From: Amarobacter sp964507025
GTDB lineage: Bacteria; Chloroflexota; Dehalococcoidia; Tepidiformales; Tepidiformaceae
Assembly (NCBI GenBank): GCA_964507025.1
Contig: CAZDOK010000005.1
Coordinates: 124,001 to 188,000, forward strand
DNA length: 64,000 nt
Reading direction: 5' to 3'
The position numbers were made by a program, and so were the translations under genes. The notes beneath the pieces were generated by a model. That model was given only the letters and a program-made list of their open reading frames with translations, did not search any database and was not told where the DNA came from. This document shows, in pieces, positions 50,588 to 59,957 of this stretch (the stretch's first letter is position 1; each line of letters starts with the position of its first letter).

Positions 50588-51511
50588 ATGGAGCGGACCG
50601 GGCACCATGGATTCGTGACCGACAGCCCTGACCCGATCAATGACGAGGCGGACGCAAATCCTGCGCCTCTCGCCCCCGGCAACGCGCTCGCGGGCCCGGT
50701 GTACCTGAAGAAGCCGCCGATCTGGAGCTACTTCCTCACCCCGCTCGCCGTGGTCATCGGCTCCGGAATCATCGCCGGCGCTATCTGGTGGACCAACGAC
50801 GAGAGCGATGACGCGGCGGCCAGCCCCGACGGCGATGGAACACCGATCGTGGGGGCAGTCAGCACGGTGGAGCCCACGCCCGCACCGTCGAATTCGGGGC
50901 TGCTCGATACGTTCAACGCCTATGCGCAGCGGGTCGGGCTCGACCAGGCGAAGTTCTCCCAGTGCCTGAGCCAGCAGGAGAACATCTCGCTGATCAATGC
51001 CCAGTTGCAGCGCGGGGCGAACCTGGGCGTCACAGGCACGCCCACCTTCTTCATCAATAACAAAAAACTCGTGGGCGCCCAGCCGACCGCGATCCTGAAC
51101 GAGATCATCGATGCCGAGCTGAATGGGAGCCCGAGCACGCTCGATGGCTACAGCGACGCCATCAAGCAGCTCGCTGCATCGAGCCCGCCCGGGTTCCAGA
51201 TCATGGATTCAAAGCCCGATGTGAGCGACGCCGAGATCGAGGGCAACCCGAACGCGAAGGTGATGATTGCCGAGTTCAGCGACTTCCAGTGCCCGTTCTG
51301 CAAGCGCTGGACGGAGTCGTCGGTCGCCGATATCCGTTCGCAGCTCGGCGACGACGTGGCGATGGCGTTCCTCCACTTCCCCATCACGCAGATCCACGCG
51401 AACGCCGGGAACGCGAGCCTGGTGGCGATCTGCGCGGGCGAGCAGGGGAAGTTCTGGGAGATGCACGACCTGCTCTTCACGCGGCAGGCGGAGTGGTCGA
51501 ACCTGCGCTGA
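50588..51511 (+). CDS. membrane-anchored DsbA-like protein with apparent circular permutation
   Basis: 307 residues. A membrane span lies at about 46-68 (WSYFLTPLAVVIGSGIIAGAIWW), followed by a Ser/Pro/Asp linker. Residues 105-178 correspond to the C-terminal half of a DsbA/Thioredoxin_4 domain, with the cis-Pro loop GVTGTPTFFINNKKLVGAQP at 147-166. Residues 222-307 correspond to the N-terminal half, with the active site CPFC at 235-238 in VMIAEFSDFQCPFCKRW and ending EGEQGKFWEMHDLLFTRQAEWSNL-like sequence. So the two halves occur in reversed order and both catalytic elements are present. A GTG at 50615 is an alternative start. Confidence 0.85.
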   Translation: MERTGHHGFVTDSPDPINDEADANPAPLAPGNALAGPVYLKKPPIWSYFLTPLAVVIGSGIIAGAIWWTNDESDDAAASPDGDGTPIVGAVSTVEPTPAPSNSGLLDTFNAYAQRVGLDQAKFSQCLSQQENISLINAQLQRGANLGVTGTPTFFINNKKLVGAQPTAILNEIIDAELNGSPSTLDGYSDAIKQLAASSPPGFQIMDSKPDVSDAEIEGNPNAKVMIAEFSDFQCPFCKRWTESSVADIRSQLGDDVAMAFLHFPITQIHANAGNASLVAICAGEQGKFWEMHDLLFTRQAEWSNLR

Positions 51512-51515
51512 CGCG

Positions 51516-51944
51516 TCAGCCGGCGGCGGCACCCTCGATGCCCGCGGAATCGAGCCGCGCAAGGATGAAGTTCACGATGCGGCCCGTGCGGTCCATTCCG
51601 GCGCTGCAGTGCACCAGGACCGGCTTTGGGAGCTTCATGAACGCATCCCACGCCAGTTCGTACTGGTCCGGCGTGAACGGGTGGGTCTGCTGGTCGACCG
51701 TCGGCAGGTGGAAGGTATCGAACCCCGATGAGCGGTAGCGCTCGATGAGCCCCTCGGGCGTGGCTTTGCGATAGAGCCAGAGCTGGTCGTTGCCGATAAG
51801 GCACATGACCGAGCGGATGCCAAAGCGGCGCGCCTCCTCGATCCAGGCGTCGACCACATGATCGTGGACGGTGAGCTCGGGGCCGGGAGCGAACCCGGGG
51901 CGGGGGCTCGTGGCGATGAGGCCTTCGACAACCCAGTTCGGCAT
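51516..51944 (-). CDS. dual-specificity/tyrosine phosphatase-like protein
   Basis: A 142-residue phosphatase with the P-loop HCSAGMDRTGR near residue 115 (CxxGxxR, Cys nucleophile and Arg). The upstream part has the general-acid-like Asp in LPTVDQQTHPF. It starts MPNWVVEGLIATSPRPGFAP. It most resembles atypical dual-specificity phosphatases acting on phosphoproteins, RNA or inositol phosphates. Convergent with the DsbA-like gene. Confidence 0.85.
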   Translation of the reverse strand: MPNWVVEGLIATSPRPGFAPGPELTVHDHVVDAWIEEARRFGIRSVMCLIGNDQLWLYRKATPEGLIERYRSSGFDTFHLPTVDQQTHPFTPDQYELAWDAFMKLPKPVLVHCSAGMDRTGRIVNFILARLDSAGIEGAAAG

Positions 51945-51992
51945 CGCAGTTGGTAGTCTACCGCGAACCATCCGAAAACCCGGAGAGGCACC

Positions 51993-52796
51993 ATGCCCGC
52001 GAGCTACCAGCACCTTCTCATCGACATCGCGGACGGCATCGCGACCGTGACCATCAACCGGCCCGAGGTTCTCAATGCGACAAACGACGTCCTCCATGGC
52101 GAGCTGACGCGGGTGTGGCGCGACCTCGACAGCGACCCGGCGGTCCGCGTGATCGTCGTGACCGGGGCGGGCGAACAGGCATTCTCGGCGGGCGGCGACC
52201 TGAACGACATCGAGGCGCGCGCGGGCCTGGCGGTGGATGAGCGCTTCGAGGCCACGATGCGGGTGATGAAGGAGGCGGAAGCGATCGTCTACGAGATGGT
52301 GAACTGCGAGAAGGTCATCATCTCGGCGATCAACGGTGTGGCGGTGGGCGCCGGGCTGGCGGTGGCGTTGATGGCGGACATCTCGATCATCGCCGAACAG
52401 GCGCGGCTGACGGATGGCCACGCACGCATCGGAGTGGCGGCGGGCGACCACGCGGCGATGGTATGGCCGCTGCTCTGCGGCATGGCGAAGGCGAAGTACT
52501 ACCTGCTGACGTGCGACTTCATCGATGGGCGGGAGGCCGAGCGTATCGGGCTGGTGAGCAGGGCCGTGCCGCGGGACGAACTCATGCCGACGGCCATGGC
52601 CGTCGCGCGGAAGCTGGCGGATGGCCCCCAGCACGCGTTGCGGTTCACGAAGAAGTCGCTGAACCAGTGGCTCAAGCTCGGTGGCGTTACTGCCTTCGAC
52701 TACTCGCTGGCGCTCGAAATGCTGGGGTTCTTCAGCGGGGCGCCGGCCGAGGGGGCGCGGGCGATCCAGGAGAAGCGCCCGCCGCGGTTCGGTTAG
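51993..52796 (+). CDS. enoyl-CoA hydratase/isomerase family protein
   Basis: A 267-residue crotonase. It begins MPASYQHLLIDIADGIATVTINRPEVLNATND, with the oxyanion-hole stretches GEQAFSAGGDLNDIEA near residue 62 and SAINGVAVGAGLAVALMADISI near 110. The pattern GAGLAVAL... resembles the second oxyanion NH segment; catalytic Glu residues typical of hydratases are not obvious, so isomerase or other crotonase chemistry is possible. GGAGAGG precedes the ATG. A second crotonase gene occurs at 1583. Confidence 0.9.
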   Translation: MPASYQHLLIDIADGIATVTINRPEVLNATNDVLHGELTRVWRDLDSDPAVRVIVVTGAGEQAFSAGGDLNDIEARAGLAVDERFEATMRVMKEAEAIVYEMVNCEKVIISAINGVAVGAGLAVALMADISIIAEQARLTDGHARIGVAAGDHAAMVWPLLCGMAKAKYYLLTCDFIDGREAERIGLVSRAVPRDELMPTAMAVARKLADGPQHALRFTKKSLNQWLKLGGVTAFDYSLALEMLGFFSGAPAEGARAIQEKRPPRFG

Positions 52797-52843
52797 GCGC
52801 CACCCATTGCGCCGTCGCCCCTTCATCGCCTAGGATTGTTGAC

Positions 52844-52854
52844 AGAGTTACTCT
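52844..52854. promoter_or_regulatory. palindrome in the promoter of the Rrf2-cysK operon
   Basis: AGAGT-T-ACTCT, a perfect 5-bp inverted repeat overlapping the end of a TTGACA hexamer (52839-52844). Probably the site where the Rrf2 protein binds its own promoter; the site length is short. Confidence 0.4.
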
Positions 52855-52896
52855 ACTTTATCCCGGGTGGCTCGACGGAAGGCTTCAGGCAACCCC

Positions 52897-53330
52897 ATGC
52901 GCGTCTCGACACGTAGCGATTACGGCCTCAGGGCCCTCATCGAACTCGCGGGCCACTACGGCCGGGGGCCGCTGCAATCCTCCGAGATAGCGCTCCGCCG
53001 GCACATCCCCGAGCAGTACCTCGACCAGCTCCTGACGGCTCTCCGCAAGGCGGGCTTCATCCGCTCCGTGCGCGGCCCCGCCGGAGGGCACGAACTCGTG
53101 CGCGACCCCAATACGATCACGGTCCGGGAGGTCATCGAGGCGCTCGAAGGCAGCCTCTCGCCTGTAGCGTGGCTCGATGAGCCCGCCGAGATGACCGACC
53201 ACCCGCACCAGTGCGGCCAGCGCGAGATCTGGGAGCGCATCCGCGAAGCCACGAGCGCCATTCTCGAGTCTTATACCATCGCCGATCTGCTGGAGCGCGA
53301 GCCCACGGCGGTCAGCGGGAGGTGGGTGAT

Positions 53331-53334
<4 letters not shown>
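52897..53334 (+). CDS. Rrf2 family transcriptional regulator
   Basis: A 145-residue winged-helix regulator: MRVSTRSDYGLRALIELAGHYGRGPLQSSEIALRRHIPEQYLDQLLTALRKAGFIRSVRGPAGGHELVRDPNTITVREVIEALEGSL is the Rrf2 pattern. Only one Cys (HPHQCGQ) is present, so it lacks the three-Cys Fe-S site of IscR and is closer to CymR-type sensors of cysteine synthesis. The ATG at 52897 is chosen from the family start. Its stop overlaps cysK's ATG, so it likely controls the cysteine operon. Confidence 0.93.
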
Positions 53335-54266
<932 letters not shown>

Positions 54267-54360
54267 CTAGTCTCGCGACCTCTGGCGCGGTGCCGACGGG
54301 CACTGTGCGTTTCGTTGTGCAACGATGATCTGGCTGACCGCCGCCGAAGGAGGGCCCCAC

Positions 54361-55458
54361 ATGTCAGTAAACGTCTACATTCCCACCCCGTTCCGCCACC
54401 TGGTGGGCAATCGCGCCAGCGTGAAGGCGAACGGGAGCACCGTTTCGGACCTGCTAAACGACCTCGACACCCAGTTCCCGGGGTTCAAGGCGCAGGTCGT
54501 TGATGCGAGCGGCGGGCGTGCGCGGCACATCAACATCTACGTGAACCAGGTGGAGATCGAGAACCTGGCCGGTGAGTCGACCACCCTCAAGGACGGCGAC
54601 GAGGTCGCAGTCATCCCCGCGCTGGCGGGTGGCGCCCCCACGGCGCTCACGCCGGAGATGGTGGAGCGCTATAGCCGCCACCTGATCATGCCGCAGGTCG
54701 GCAGCTCGGGGCAGCGCAAGATCATCGAGGCGAGCGTGCTCATCATCGGCGCCGGCGGCCTGGGCTCGCCCGTCGCGCTCTACCTGGCGCTCGCGGGTAT
54801 CGGCAAGATCGGCCTCATCGACTTCGATGTGGTCGACCGCTCGAACCTGCAACGGCAAATCCTCCATCAGACGGCTGACATCGGGAAGCCGAAGGTGCTC
54901 TCGGCGCAGGAGACGCTGCTGGCCCACAACCCGAACATCGACGTCGTGCTCCACGAGACGCCGATCACGAGCGACAACGCGTTCGAGATCATCTCCCAGT
55001 ACGACATGGTGGTGAACGGCGCCGACAACTTCGCGACGCGCTACCTCGTGAACGACGCTTCCTACCTCCTCAAGAAGCCGCTGATCGACGGTTCGATCCT
55101 GATGTTCGACGGCCAGGCAACGACGTATCTGCCGGGCAAGGGTTGCTACCGCTGCCTCTACCCCGCGCCACCGCCGCCGGGCATGGTGCCGAGCTGCGCG
55201 GAAGCGGGGGTCCTCGGGGCCATGTGCGCCACGATCGGCAGTATCCAGGCCACCGAGGTCCTCAAACTGGTCCTCGAAGTCGGCGAGCCACTGGTCAACC
55301 GCCTCCTCCTGTACGATGCACTCACGCTCGAGTTCCGCATTGTGAAGGTGCGCCGCGACCCGGATTGCCCGCTCTGCGGCGACAACCCGACGATCCACGA
55401 ACTGATCGACTACGAGCAGTTCTGCGGGGCGCCGATCCCTCATGCGGCAAACGCCTAG
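54361..55458 (+). CDS. MoaD-like sulfur carrier fused to a MoeB/ThiF E1-like activating enzyme
   Basis: A 365-residue fusion. Residues 1-91 are a ubiquitin-like carrier resembling MoaD/CysO, ending at the G-G of ALAGG (90-91), but with no stop there: the chain continues APTALTPEMVERYSRHLIMPQVG into an E1 domain. That domain has the nucleotide-binding GAGGLGSP at 130-137, DFDVVDRSNLQRQ, catalytic-Cys region PSCAEAGVLG (Cys279), and zinc-binding CYRC (262-265) and CPLC (336-339). It lacks a rhodanese domain. GGAGGG precedes ATG 54361. It probably adenylates the separate carrier encoded just downstream. Confidence 0.93.
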   Translation: MSVNVYIPTPFRHLVGNRASVKANGSTVSDLLNDLDTQFPGFKAQVVDASGGRARHINIYVNQVEIENLAGESTTLKDGDEVAVIPALAGGAPTALTPEMVERYSRHLIMPQVGSSGQRKIIEASVLIIGAGGLGSPVALYLALAGIGKIGLIDFDVVDRSNLQRQILHQTADIGKPKVLSAQETLLAHNPNIDVVLHETPITSDNAFEIISQYDMVVNGADNFATRYLVNDASYLLKKPLIDGSILMFDGQATTYLPGKGCYRCLYPAPPPPGMVPSCAEAGVLGAMCATIGSIQATEVLKLVLEVGEPLVNRLLLYDALTLEFRIVKVRRDPDCPLCGDNPTIHELIDYEQFCGAPIPHAANA

Positions 55459-55542
55459 CACGCTTCTGAAATCGCCGGGGCGCGTGAGCCTGGCCGGGCA
55501 TCCGCGCCCCGCGCACGAGCGCAAGAAACGAAAGAGAGAACA

Positions 55543-55839
55543 ATGACGACGATGGCAGGTGCGACAATCCAGGTGCGGGTAACCGCCGTGCTCCAGAAGG
55601 TCACCGGCGGGCAGAAGACCGTGGAGGCCGCCGGGTCGACGGTGGCCGAGGTGTTCGACGACATCGAGACCCGCTATCCGGGCTTCAAGGCCCAGGTGTA
55701 CGGTCCCGATGGCAAGCCCCACCGCTTCGTCAACATCTACCTGAACGATGAAGACATCCGCTACACGGGCGGGGTGGAGACGGCGATCAAGGCCGGGGAT
55801 GTGCTGGACGTGTTGCCCGCGCTCGCTGGCGGCTGCTGA
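55543..55839 (+). CDS. MoaD/ThiS/CysO-like sulfur carrier ending in Gly-Gly-Cys
   Basis: A 98-residue ubiquitin-like beta-grasp protein (ATIQVRVTAVLQKVTGG...VNIYLNDEDIRYTGGVETAIKAGDVLDVLPALAGGC). Carriers of this type end in Gly-Gly, whose carboxylate is adenylated and thiolated. Here one Cys follows the Gly-Gly and then comes the stop codon, so the protein must be trimmed before use, or the Cys is meaningful. It closely resembles the N-terminal domain of the preceding fusion. GAGAGA lies upstream of the ATG. Next is cysM. Confidence 0.92.
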   Translation: MTTMAGATIQVRVTAVLQKVTGGQKTVEAAGSTVAEVFDDIETRYPGFKAQVYGPDGKPHRFVNIYLNDEDIRYTGGVETAIKAGDVLDVLPALAGGC

Positions 55840-55879
55840 CCAGCGCGTTACCACGGGCGAGACGGCGGCGGGGGAATTC

Positions 55880-56824
55880 ATGGCGCTCTATAGCTCAGTC
55901 CTGGACCTGATTGGCAACACACCGATGGTGGAGCTGCAGAAGTTCTCGCCGCGGCCGGGCGTTCACATCTACGCCAAGCTCGAAGGCCAGAACCCGACTG
56001 GCTCGGTGAAGGACAGGATCGCGAAGTACATGATCGAGGCGGGCGAGAGGAGCGGCGAGCTCAAGCCCGGCGCCACCATCCTGGAGCCCACCTCCGGCAA
56101 CACCGGCATCGGCCTGGCCATGATCGGCCGGGTGAAGGGCTACCACGTTATCTGCGTGATGCCAGAAAGCGTGAGCGAAGAGCGGACCTACCTCCTCAAG
56201 GCGTACGGCGCCGAGATCATCTACACACCGGGCGAACTCGGATCGAACGGTTCGATCGCTCGGGCGAAGGAGATCGTCGCCGAAGACCCGGGCAAGTACT
56301 TCTTCCCCTACCAGTACGGCAACGAAGCGAATCCCCGCGCCCACTACGAGACCACCGGCCCCGAGATCCTGCGCGACCTGCCCCAGACCACCGTCTTCGT
56401 CGCGGGCCTGGGCACCGGTGGCACGCTCACCGGCACCGGCCGCTACCTGAAGGATTACAAGCCGGGCGTGAAAGTCATCGCGGCGGCGCCGCACCCTGGC
56501 GACCTCGTGCAGGGGTTGCGCGCCCTGGAGGACGGCTTCATCCCGCCGATCTTCGACGAGTCGGTACTCGACGGGAAGATCGTGGTCGACAGCAAGAGCA
56601 GCTTTGCGATGTCGAAGGAGCTCACCCAGCGCGAGGGGCTGTTCGTCGGCATCAGTTGTGGTGCCGTGGTGCGCGCGGCGATCAAGGCGGCCGAACGGCT
56701 CGAGGGCGAACAACACATCGTCTGCCTGCTCGCCGATGGCGGATGGAAGTACCTGTCGTCGAACCTGTGGACCACCAACTGGGAAGACCAGCCCGAAGAT
56801 GTCGAGAGCAAGATCTGGTGGTGA
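55880..56824 (+). CDS. cysM: cysteine synthase B-like (CysM)
   Basis: A 314-residue PLP-dependent enzyme with K44 in NPTGSVKDR, the loop TSGNTGIGLA near 73, and GLGTGGTLTGTGRYL near 178. A C-terminal extension (LWTTNWEDQPEDVESKIWW) resembles the CysO-dependent CysM of Mycobacterium, which closes on carrier-bound sulfur. Location directly after the sulfur carrier supports a CysO-type route using O-phosphoserine. Start ATG 55880, 40 bases after the carrier. Confidence 0.93.
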   Translation: MALYSSVLDLIGNTPMVELQKFSPRPGVHIYAKLEGQNPTGSVKDRIAKYMIEAGERSGELKPGATILEPTSGNTGIGLAMIGRVKGYHVICVMPESVSEERTYLLKAYGAEIIYTPGELGSNGSIARAKEIVAEDPGKYFFPYQYGNEANPRAHYETTGPEILRDLPQTTVFVAGLGTGGTLTGTGRYLKDYKPGVKVIAAAPHPGDLVQGLRALEDGFIPPIFDESVLDGKIVVDSKSSFAMSKELTQREGLFVGISCGAVVRAAIKAAERLEGEQHIVCLLADGGWKYLSSNLWTTNWEDQPEDVESKIWW

Positions 56825-56849
56825 CGAAGCCGGGACGGCACACCGGGCG

Positions 56850-57251
56850 ATGACGGCGGCCAGTGTCCCCCGCTTCTCTGTTCCTCGCCGGCTGGCGGCT
56901 ATGGCGGCGATGCGCTGCCCTCGGTGCTGCCGCGGCGCGGTCTATTCGGGGCCGCTTCGGATGCGTGGCTCCTGCCGGGAGTGCCACCTGCAGTTCGAAC
57001 GCGAGCCCGGCTACTTCACCGGCGCGATGTACGCGAGTTACTTCCTGGGCATCGTGACCACCCTGCCGGTGTGGCTCGGGATGCTGCTGGCCGGAGCGGG
57101 CCTGGGGCCGATCCTGGGTGTGGCCGTTGCCCTCGTGCTGGTGCTCATGCCGGTGTACTTTCACTACTCGCGGGTGATGTGGATGCACATCGACGCGTAC
57201 TTCAACCCGAAGACGTTCGCCAGCGATACGGGCAGCCACTCCGCGGCGTGA
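56850..57251 (+). CDS. DUF983 family membrane protein
   Basis: A 133-residue protein: N-terminal zinc-type CxxC pairs (RCPRCCRG and CRECHLQFE) followed by FEREPGYFTGAMYASYFLGIVTTLPVWLGMLLAGAGLGPILGVAVALVLVLMPVYFHYSRVMWMHIDAYFNP with two membrane spans. This is the DUF983 layout. Function unknown, but the family is found beside heme/copper and cysteine-related genes. ATG 56850 is 25 bases after cysM. Confidence 0.84.
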   Translation: MTAASVPRFSVPRRLAAMAAMRCPRCCRGAVYSGPLRMRGSCRECHLQFEREPGYFTGAMYASYFLGIVTTLPVWLGMLLAGAGLGPILGVAVALVLVLMPVYFHYSRVMWMHIDAYFNPKTFASDTGSHSAA

Positions 57252-57277
57252 GCGGACGCCGGCCCTATACTCGCCGG

Positions 57278-58117
57278 GTGCCACGGTTCACCTTTCGGCT
57301 TGCGACGACCGACGACGCCGCGGCGGCTGCCGCGCTCTACGCCCGCTCGGGCCTCGCGAACGCTCCCCGATCGGCGGGTGAATTCGAGCTAATGACGCAG
57401 ATCGGGCACGCCTTCCTGGTGGCCGAGACCACTGACGGGCTGGCGGGTGTGGTGCGCTTCCACGACGACGAGGGCATCACCTGGTTCGACCTGCTCGCGG
57501 CGGTGGTGCCGGGCGCGGGGAGGGAGCTCATCAGCGCGGTGGTGCGAGGCGCGCAGGACCGTGGAATCCGGCTCGCGCGGAGCCGGGTGCCCGGCCGCTG
57601 GCCGCTGCCCGAATACTTCGCGCGCCAGGGTTTCCTGCCCATCGGGCGAGAGTCCGACGCTGAGACCGGCGAGCCGCTGCTGCTCGTCGAGCGGCGGCTG
57701 CCGCTGCTCACCGTGCGCGAGCAGCGCAGGGCCGATGCCGCCGCCATCGGTGAGCTAACCGGCGAAGACCCGTGGGTATTCGAGCAGGGCGCGCGCCCGG
57801 GCTGGTTCGTGGCGGCCGACGGCGACCGCGTGGTGGGGGTTATCGCCTGCCGGGACGCGGGTGGCGGGCTGGCGCGCGTCGACGAGCCGGTGCTCCGCGA
57901 TGCGTATCGTGGCCGCAACCTGGAGGTGTGGATGGTCGAGCACGCAGCACTGTACGCCGAGACGAACGGTTATCACACCGGCGAACTGCCCGCGGCGCCA
58001 TCGCTCGAGCGCGTCCGGAAGGAACTGGAGGACCGGTTGTGGTACCGCGAAGGCGATCGTTACGTCCGCACGTTCCGCGAGCCACCCTCGCCGTTCGAGG
58101 ATGAGGACTGGGATTAG
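57278..58117 (+). CDS. tandem GNAT-like acetyltransferase family protein
   Basis: A 279-residue protein made of two GNAT-like halves: residues 1-145 (VPRFTFRLATTDDAAAAAALYARSG ... FLVAETTDGLAGVVRF) and 146-279 (LLTVREQRRADAAAIGELTGEDPWVFEQGARPGWFVAADGDRVVGVIACRD). A clear RxxGxA loop is missing in both, so catalysis is uncertain. GTG 57278 is chosen. Its stop codon overlaps that of the convergent coiled-coil gene (TTAG). Confidence 0.72.
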   Translation: MPRFTFRLATTDDAAAAAALYARSGLANAPRSAGEFELMTQIGHAFLVAETTDGLAGVVRFHDDEGITWFDLLAAVVPGAGRELISAVVRGAQDRGIRLARSRVPGRWPLPEYFARQGFLPIGRESDAETGEPLLLVERRLPLLTVREQRRADAAAIGELTGEDPWVFEQGARPGWFVAADGDRVVGVIACRDAGGGLARVDEPVLRDAYRGRNLEVWMVEHAALYAETNGYHTGELPAAPSLERVRKELEDRLWYREGDRYVRTFREPPSPFEDEDWD

Positions 58118-58374
58118 TGGCTGCCCTTGAACCCGCGCTGAAGCCAGCCGGCGCCGGCCAGCTCGTGGGCTGAGCGCACGCGCGCGAGCTCGGCGCGGAG
58201 CCAGTCGCGCTCGGCGCGGAGGTCCTTGATGTGGTCCTGGAGGGCGGCGACGAGGAGATCGACCTCGGTCACGCGCGCCTGCGCGTCGGAGCGGAGGCGG
58301 CGAATCTCCGCCCCGACATCGCCGCGACCATGTGGCGGCGCGGGGCTCATGGTGCGACGCGTGAGGCTCGTCAC
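58114..58374 (-). CDS. small coiled-coil protein
   Basis: An 86-residue protein (MTSLTRRTMSPAPPHGRGDVGAEIRRLRSDAQARVTEVDLLVAALQDHIKDLRAERDWLRAELARVRSAHE) that is coiled coil from residue 20 to 70. It overlaps the previous gene by four bases. Together with that gene it may form a hetero-oligomer; both end with related AGxxQR/ELxRxR sequences. No enzyme motif. Confidence 0.6.
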   Translation of the reverse strand: MTSLTRRTMSPAPPHGRGDVGAEIRRLRSDAQARVTEVDLLVAALQDHIKDLRAERDWLRAELARVRSAHELAGAGWLQRGFKGSH

Positions 58375-59018
58375 CGGCGGCCCTCGCCGGGCGGCAGCTC
58401 GGGCCGCGCGCTAACCCGGGGTGGCGCCCACTGGCGGAGGAACTCGCGTTCCTGGCGCAGGTCCTGCAGGTTCCCATGGAGCGCGGCGAGCACTTCCTCG
58501 AGTGTATCGAGGCGGCTCTTGCGGGCGGCGCCGGCGAGCTCCATCTGCTGGAGGCGGCCCTGGAGCTTCTGTTCGCGCTGGCGCGCTTTCGCCAGGCGCT
58601 TACGCAGCCGGCGGTTTTCTGTCTCGGCGGCGATGACGGCGCGTACGAGCAGCCCCGGCGCAAGCGTCGCCGCGGTATCGGGGTTGGCGGCGATTGCGGC
58701 CGGGTCCACTTCCATCATGTCGCCCTGCTCTTCGCTGAGGGCGTCGAGCACTTTCTGGAGCCGTTCCACGTCGCTGCGCACCTGGCGGACCAGTCGTTCT
58801 GCGCGCGCATCGGAGCCGGTCATCTGCCCGCGCAGAGGGATGTTCGGGGTCGAACGGTTGAGCAGCTCTTCCCATGTGCCGGCTGCGCCATCGGGAGAGT
58901 TCGCGCCCGATGGCGGCGGGAAGGGGATCGGCTCCGGCGCGGCGGCGCCCGCTCCGGCGAGTTCGACTTGCTGTTGTCTGCGCAGTGGAAAGCGCACGTG
59001 CGGGCCCCCGTTCACCAA
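58371..59018 (-). CDS. coiled-coil protein with Pro-rich N-terminus
   Basis: A 215-residue protein. Residues 1-60 are Pro/Ala/Gly-rich; 70-110 and 140-200 are coiled coils (NRRLRKRLAKARQREQKLQGRLQQMELAGAARKSRLDTLEEVLAALHGNLQDLRQEREFLRQW). No membrane span or catalytic motif. Followed by the small coiled-coil gene with ATGA-type overlap, so the two are coupled. Function unknown; a role in cell organisation is a guess from the architecture. Confidence 0.65.
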   Translation of the reverse strand: MVNGGPHVRFPLRRQQQVELAGAGAAAPEPIPFPPPSGANSPDGAAGTWEELLNRSTPNIPLRGQMTGSDARAERLVRQVRSDVERLQKVLDALSEEQGDMMEVDPAAIAANPDTAATLAPGLLVRAVIAAETENRRLRKRLAKARQREQKLQGRLQQMELAGAARKSRLDTLEEVLAALHGNLQDLRQEREFLRQWAPPRVSARPELPPGEGRR

Positions 59019-59176
59019 ACCTCTACATGAATATACGCCCGCGCCCGGACGATCTGCAGGGGAGAAAATGTGAATTCACACCAGCGGCCGCCGTGGGCGC
59101 GGCCCGTCGGTCCCCGCGATCCGGGACCGCGCGGCCCTTTGCCATTTCGCCCGCCGTGCGTACCTTCTGAAGTGGC

Positions 59177-59869
59177 ATGATCACTTCAACCTCCCCACTC
59201 GACCACCTCGCCGAGGAGTATGCCGCCTGGTGGATCGACATCCTCGGCGAGCACAACCACATCGGCGGCGTTGATGCGACCCGCTGGCTACTCGAAAGGG
59301 CGAGGCTCGGGCCGGGGCGCCTGATGGTCGATTGCGGCGCGTTTGTGGGCGCCTCTGCCCGCACCGCGGCGAACACGACGGGCGCGACGGCGGTGGCGGT
59401 CGACCTCAACCGCGACTTCCTGGAGACCGGCCGCGCGATGGAGGGCGGGAACCTGGTGCACTGGGTGACCGGCAACTCGCGGAGGCTGCCCTTCCGTGAT
59501 GGCGTTTTCCACAGCGCGTGGGTGCTGGATGCCGACATCTCGCTGCCGGAGCTCACGCGGATTACCACCTCAGACGCGACGCTCTGCCTGTGCTGCGAGG
59601 TCCCGGTCGATGGACGGGGTGGCGTGGAGGCATTCATCGGCGAACTCGAGGAGTACGGCTGGCGGATGGCGGCCCACCGCCAGATGAGTCTCGAGGCGAC
59701 GAACACGTGGCGCGCGGCGGAGGCGGACCTGGTCCGCCGGCGGCCGTACTTCGAGGCGCGCTACGGCACGCGGCCCTACCTTGCCCAGCTCGATATGCTC
59801 GGGAGCCTGGTCCAGAGCTACGAGCGGCTGGAGCAGGGACACGGGCTGTTCGTCTTTGAGCGGCGCTGA
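59177..59869 (+). CDS. class I SAM-dependent methyltransferase
   Basis: A 230-residue methyltransferase. Motif I is LMVDCGAFVGASARTAAN near residue 49 (slightly atypical GxFxGxS), acidic motif II is in VAVDLNRDFLETGRAMEG, and LPFRDGVFHSAWVLDADISLPEL follows. Substrate unknown. Divergent from the coiled-coil pair. Confidence 0.8.
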   Translation: MITSTSPLDHLAEEYAAWWIDILGEHNHIGGVDATRWLLERARLGPGRLMVDCGAFVGASARTAANTTGATAVAVDLNRDFLETGRAMEGGNLVHWVTGNSRRLPFRDGVFHSAWVLDADISLPELTRITTSDATLCLCCEVPVDGRGGVEAFIGELEEYGWRMAAHRQMSLEATNTWRAAEADLVRRRPYFEARYGTRPYLAQLDMLGSLVQSYERLEQGHGLFVFERR

Positions 59870-59957
59870 CTCCGGCCGCCTCAGTGTGAATTGCGCCAAT
59901 GTGCGCGGGTGCCCTTTCGGTCGATAGTTAACAGAAGAGCGTTTCGAGGGGGAACTC

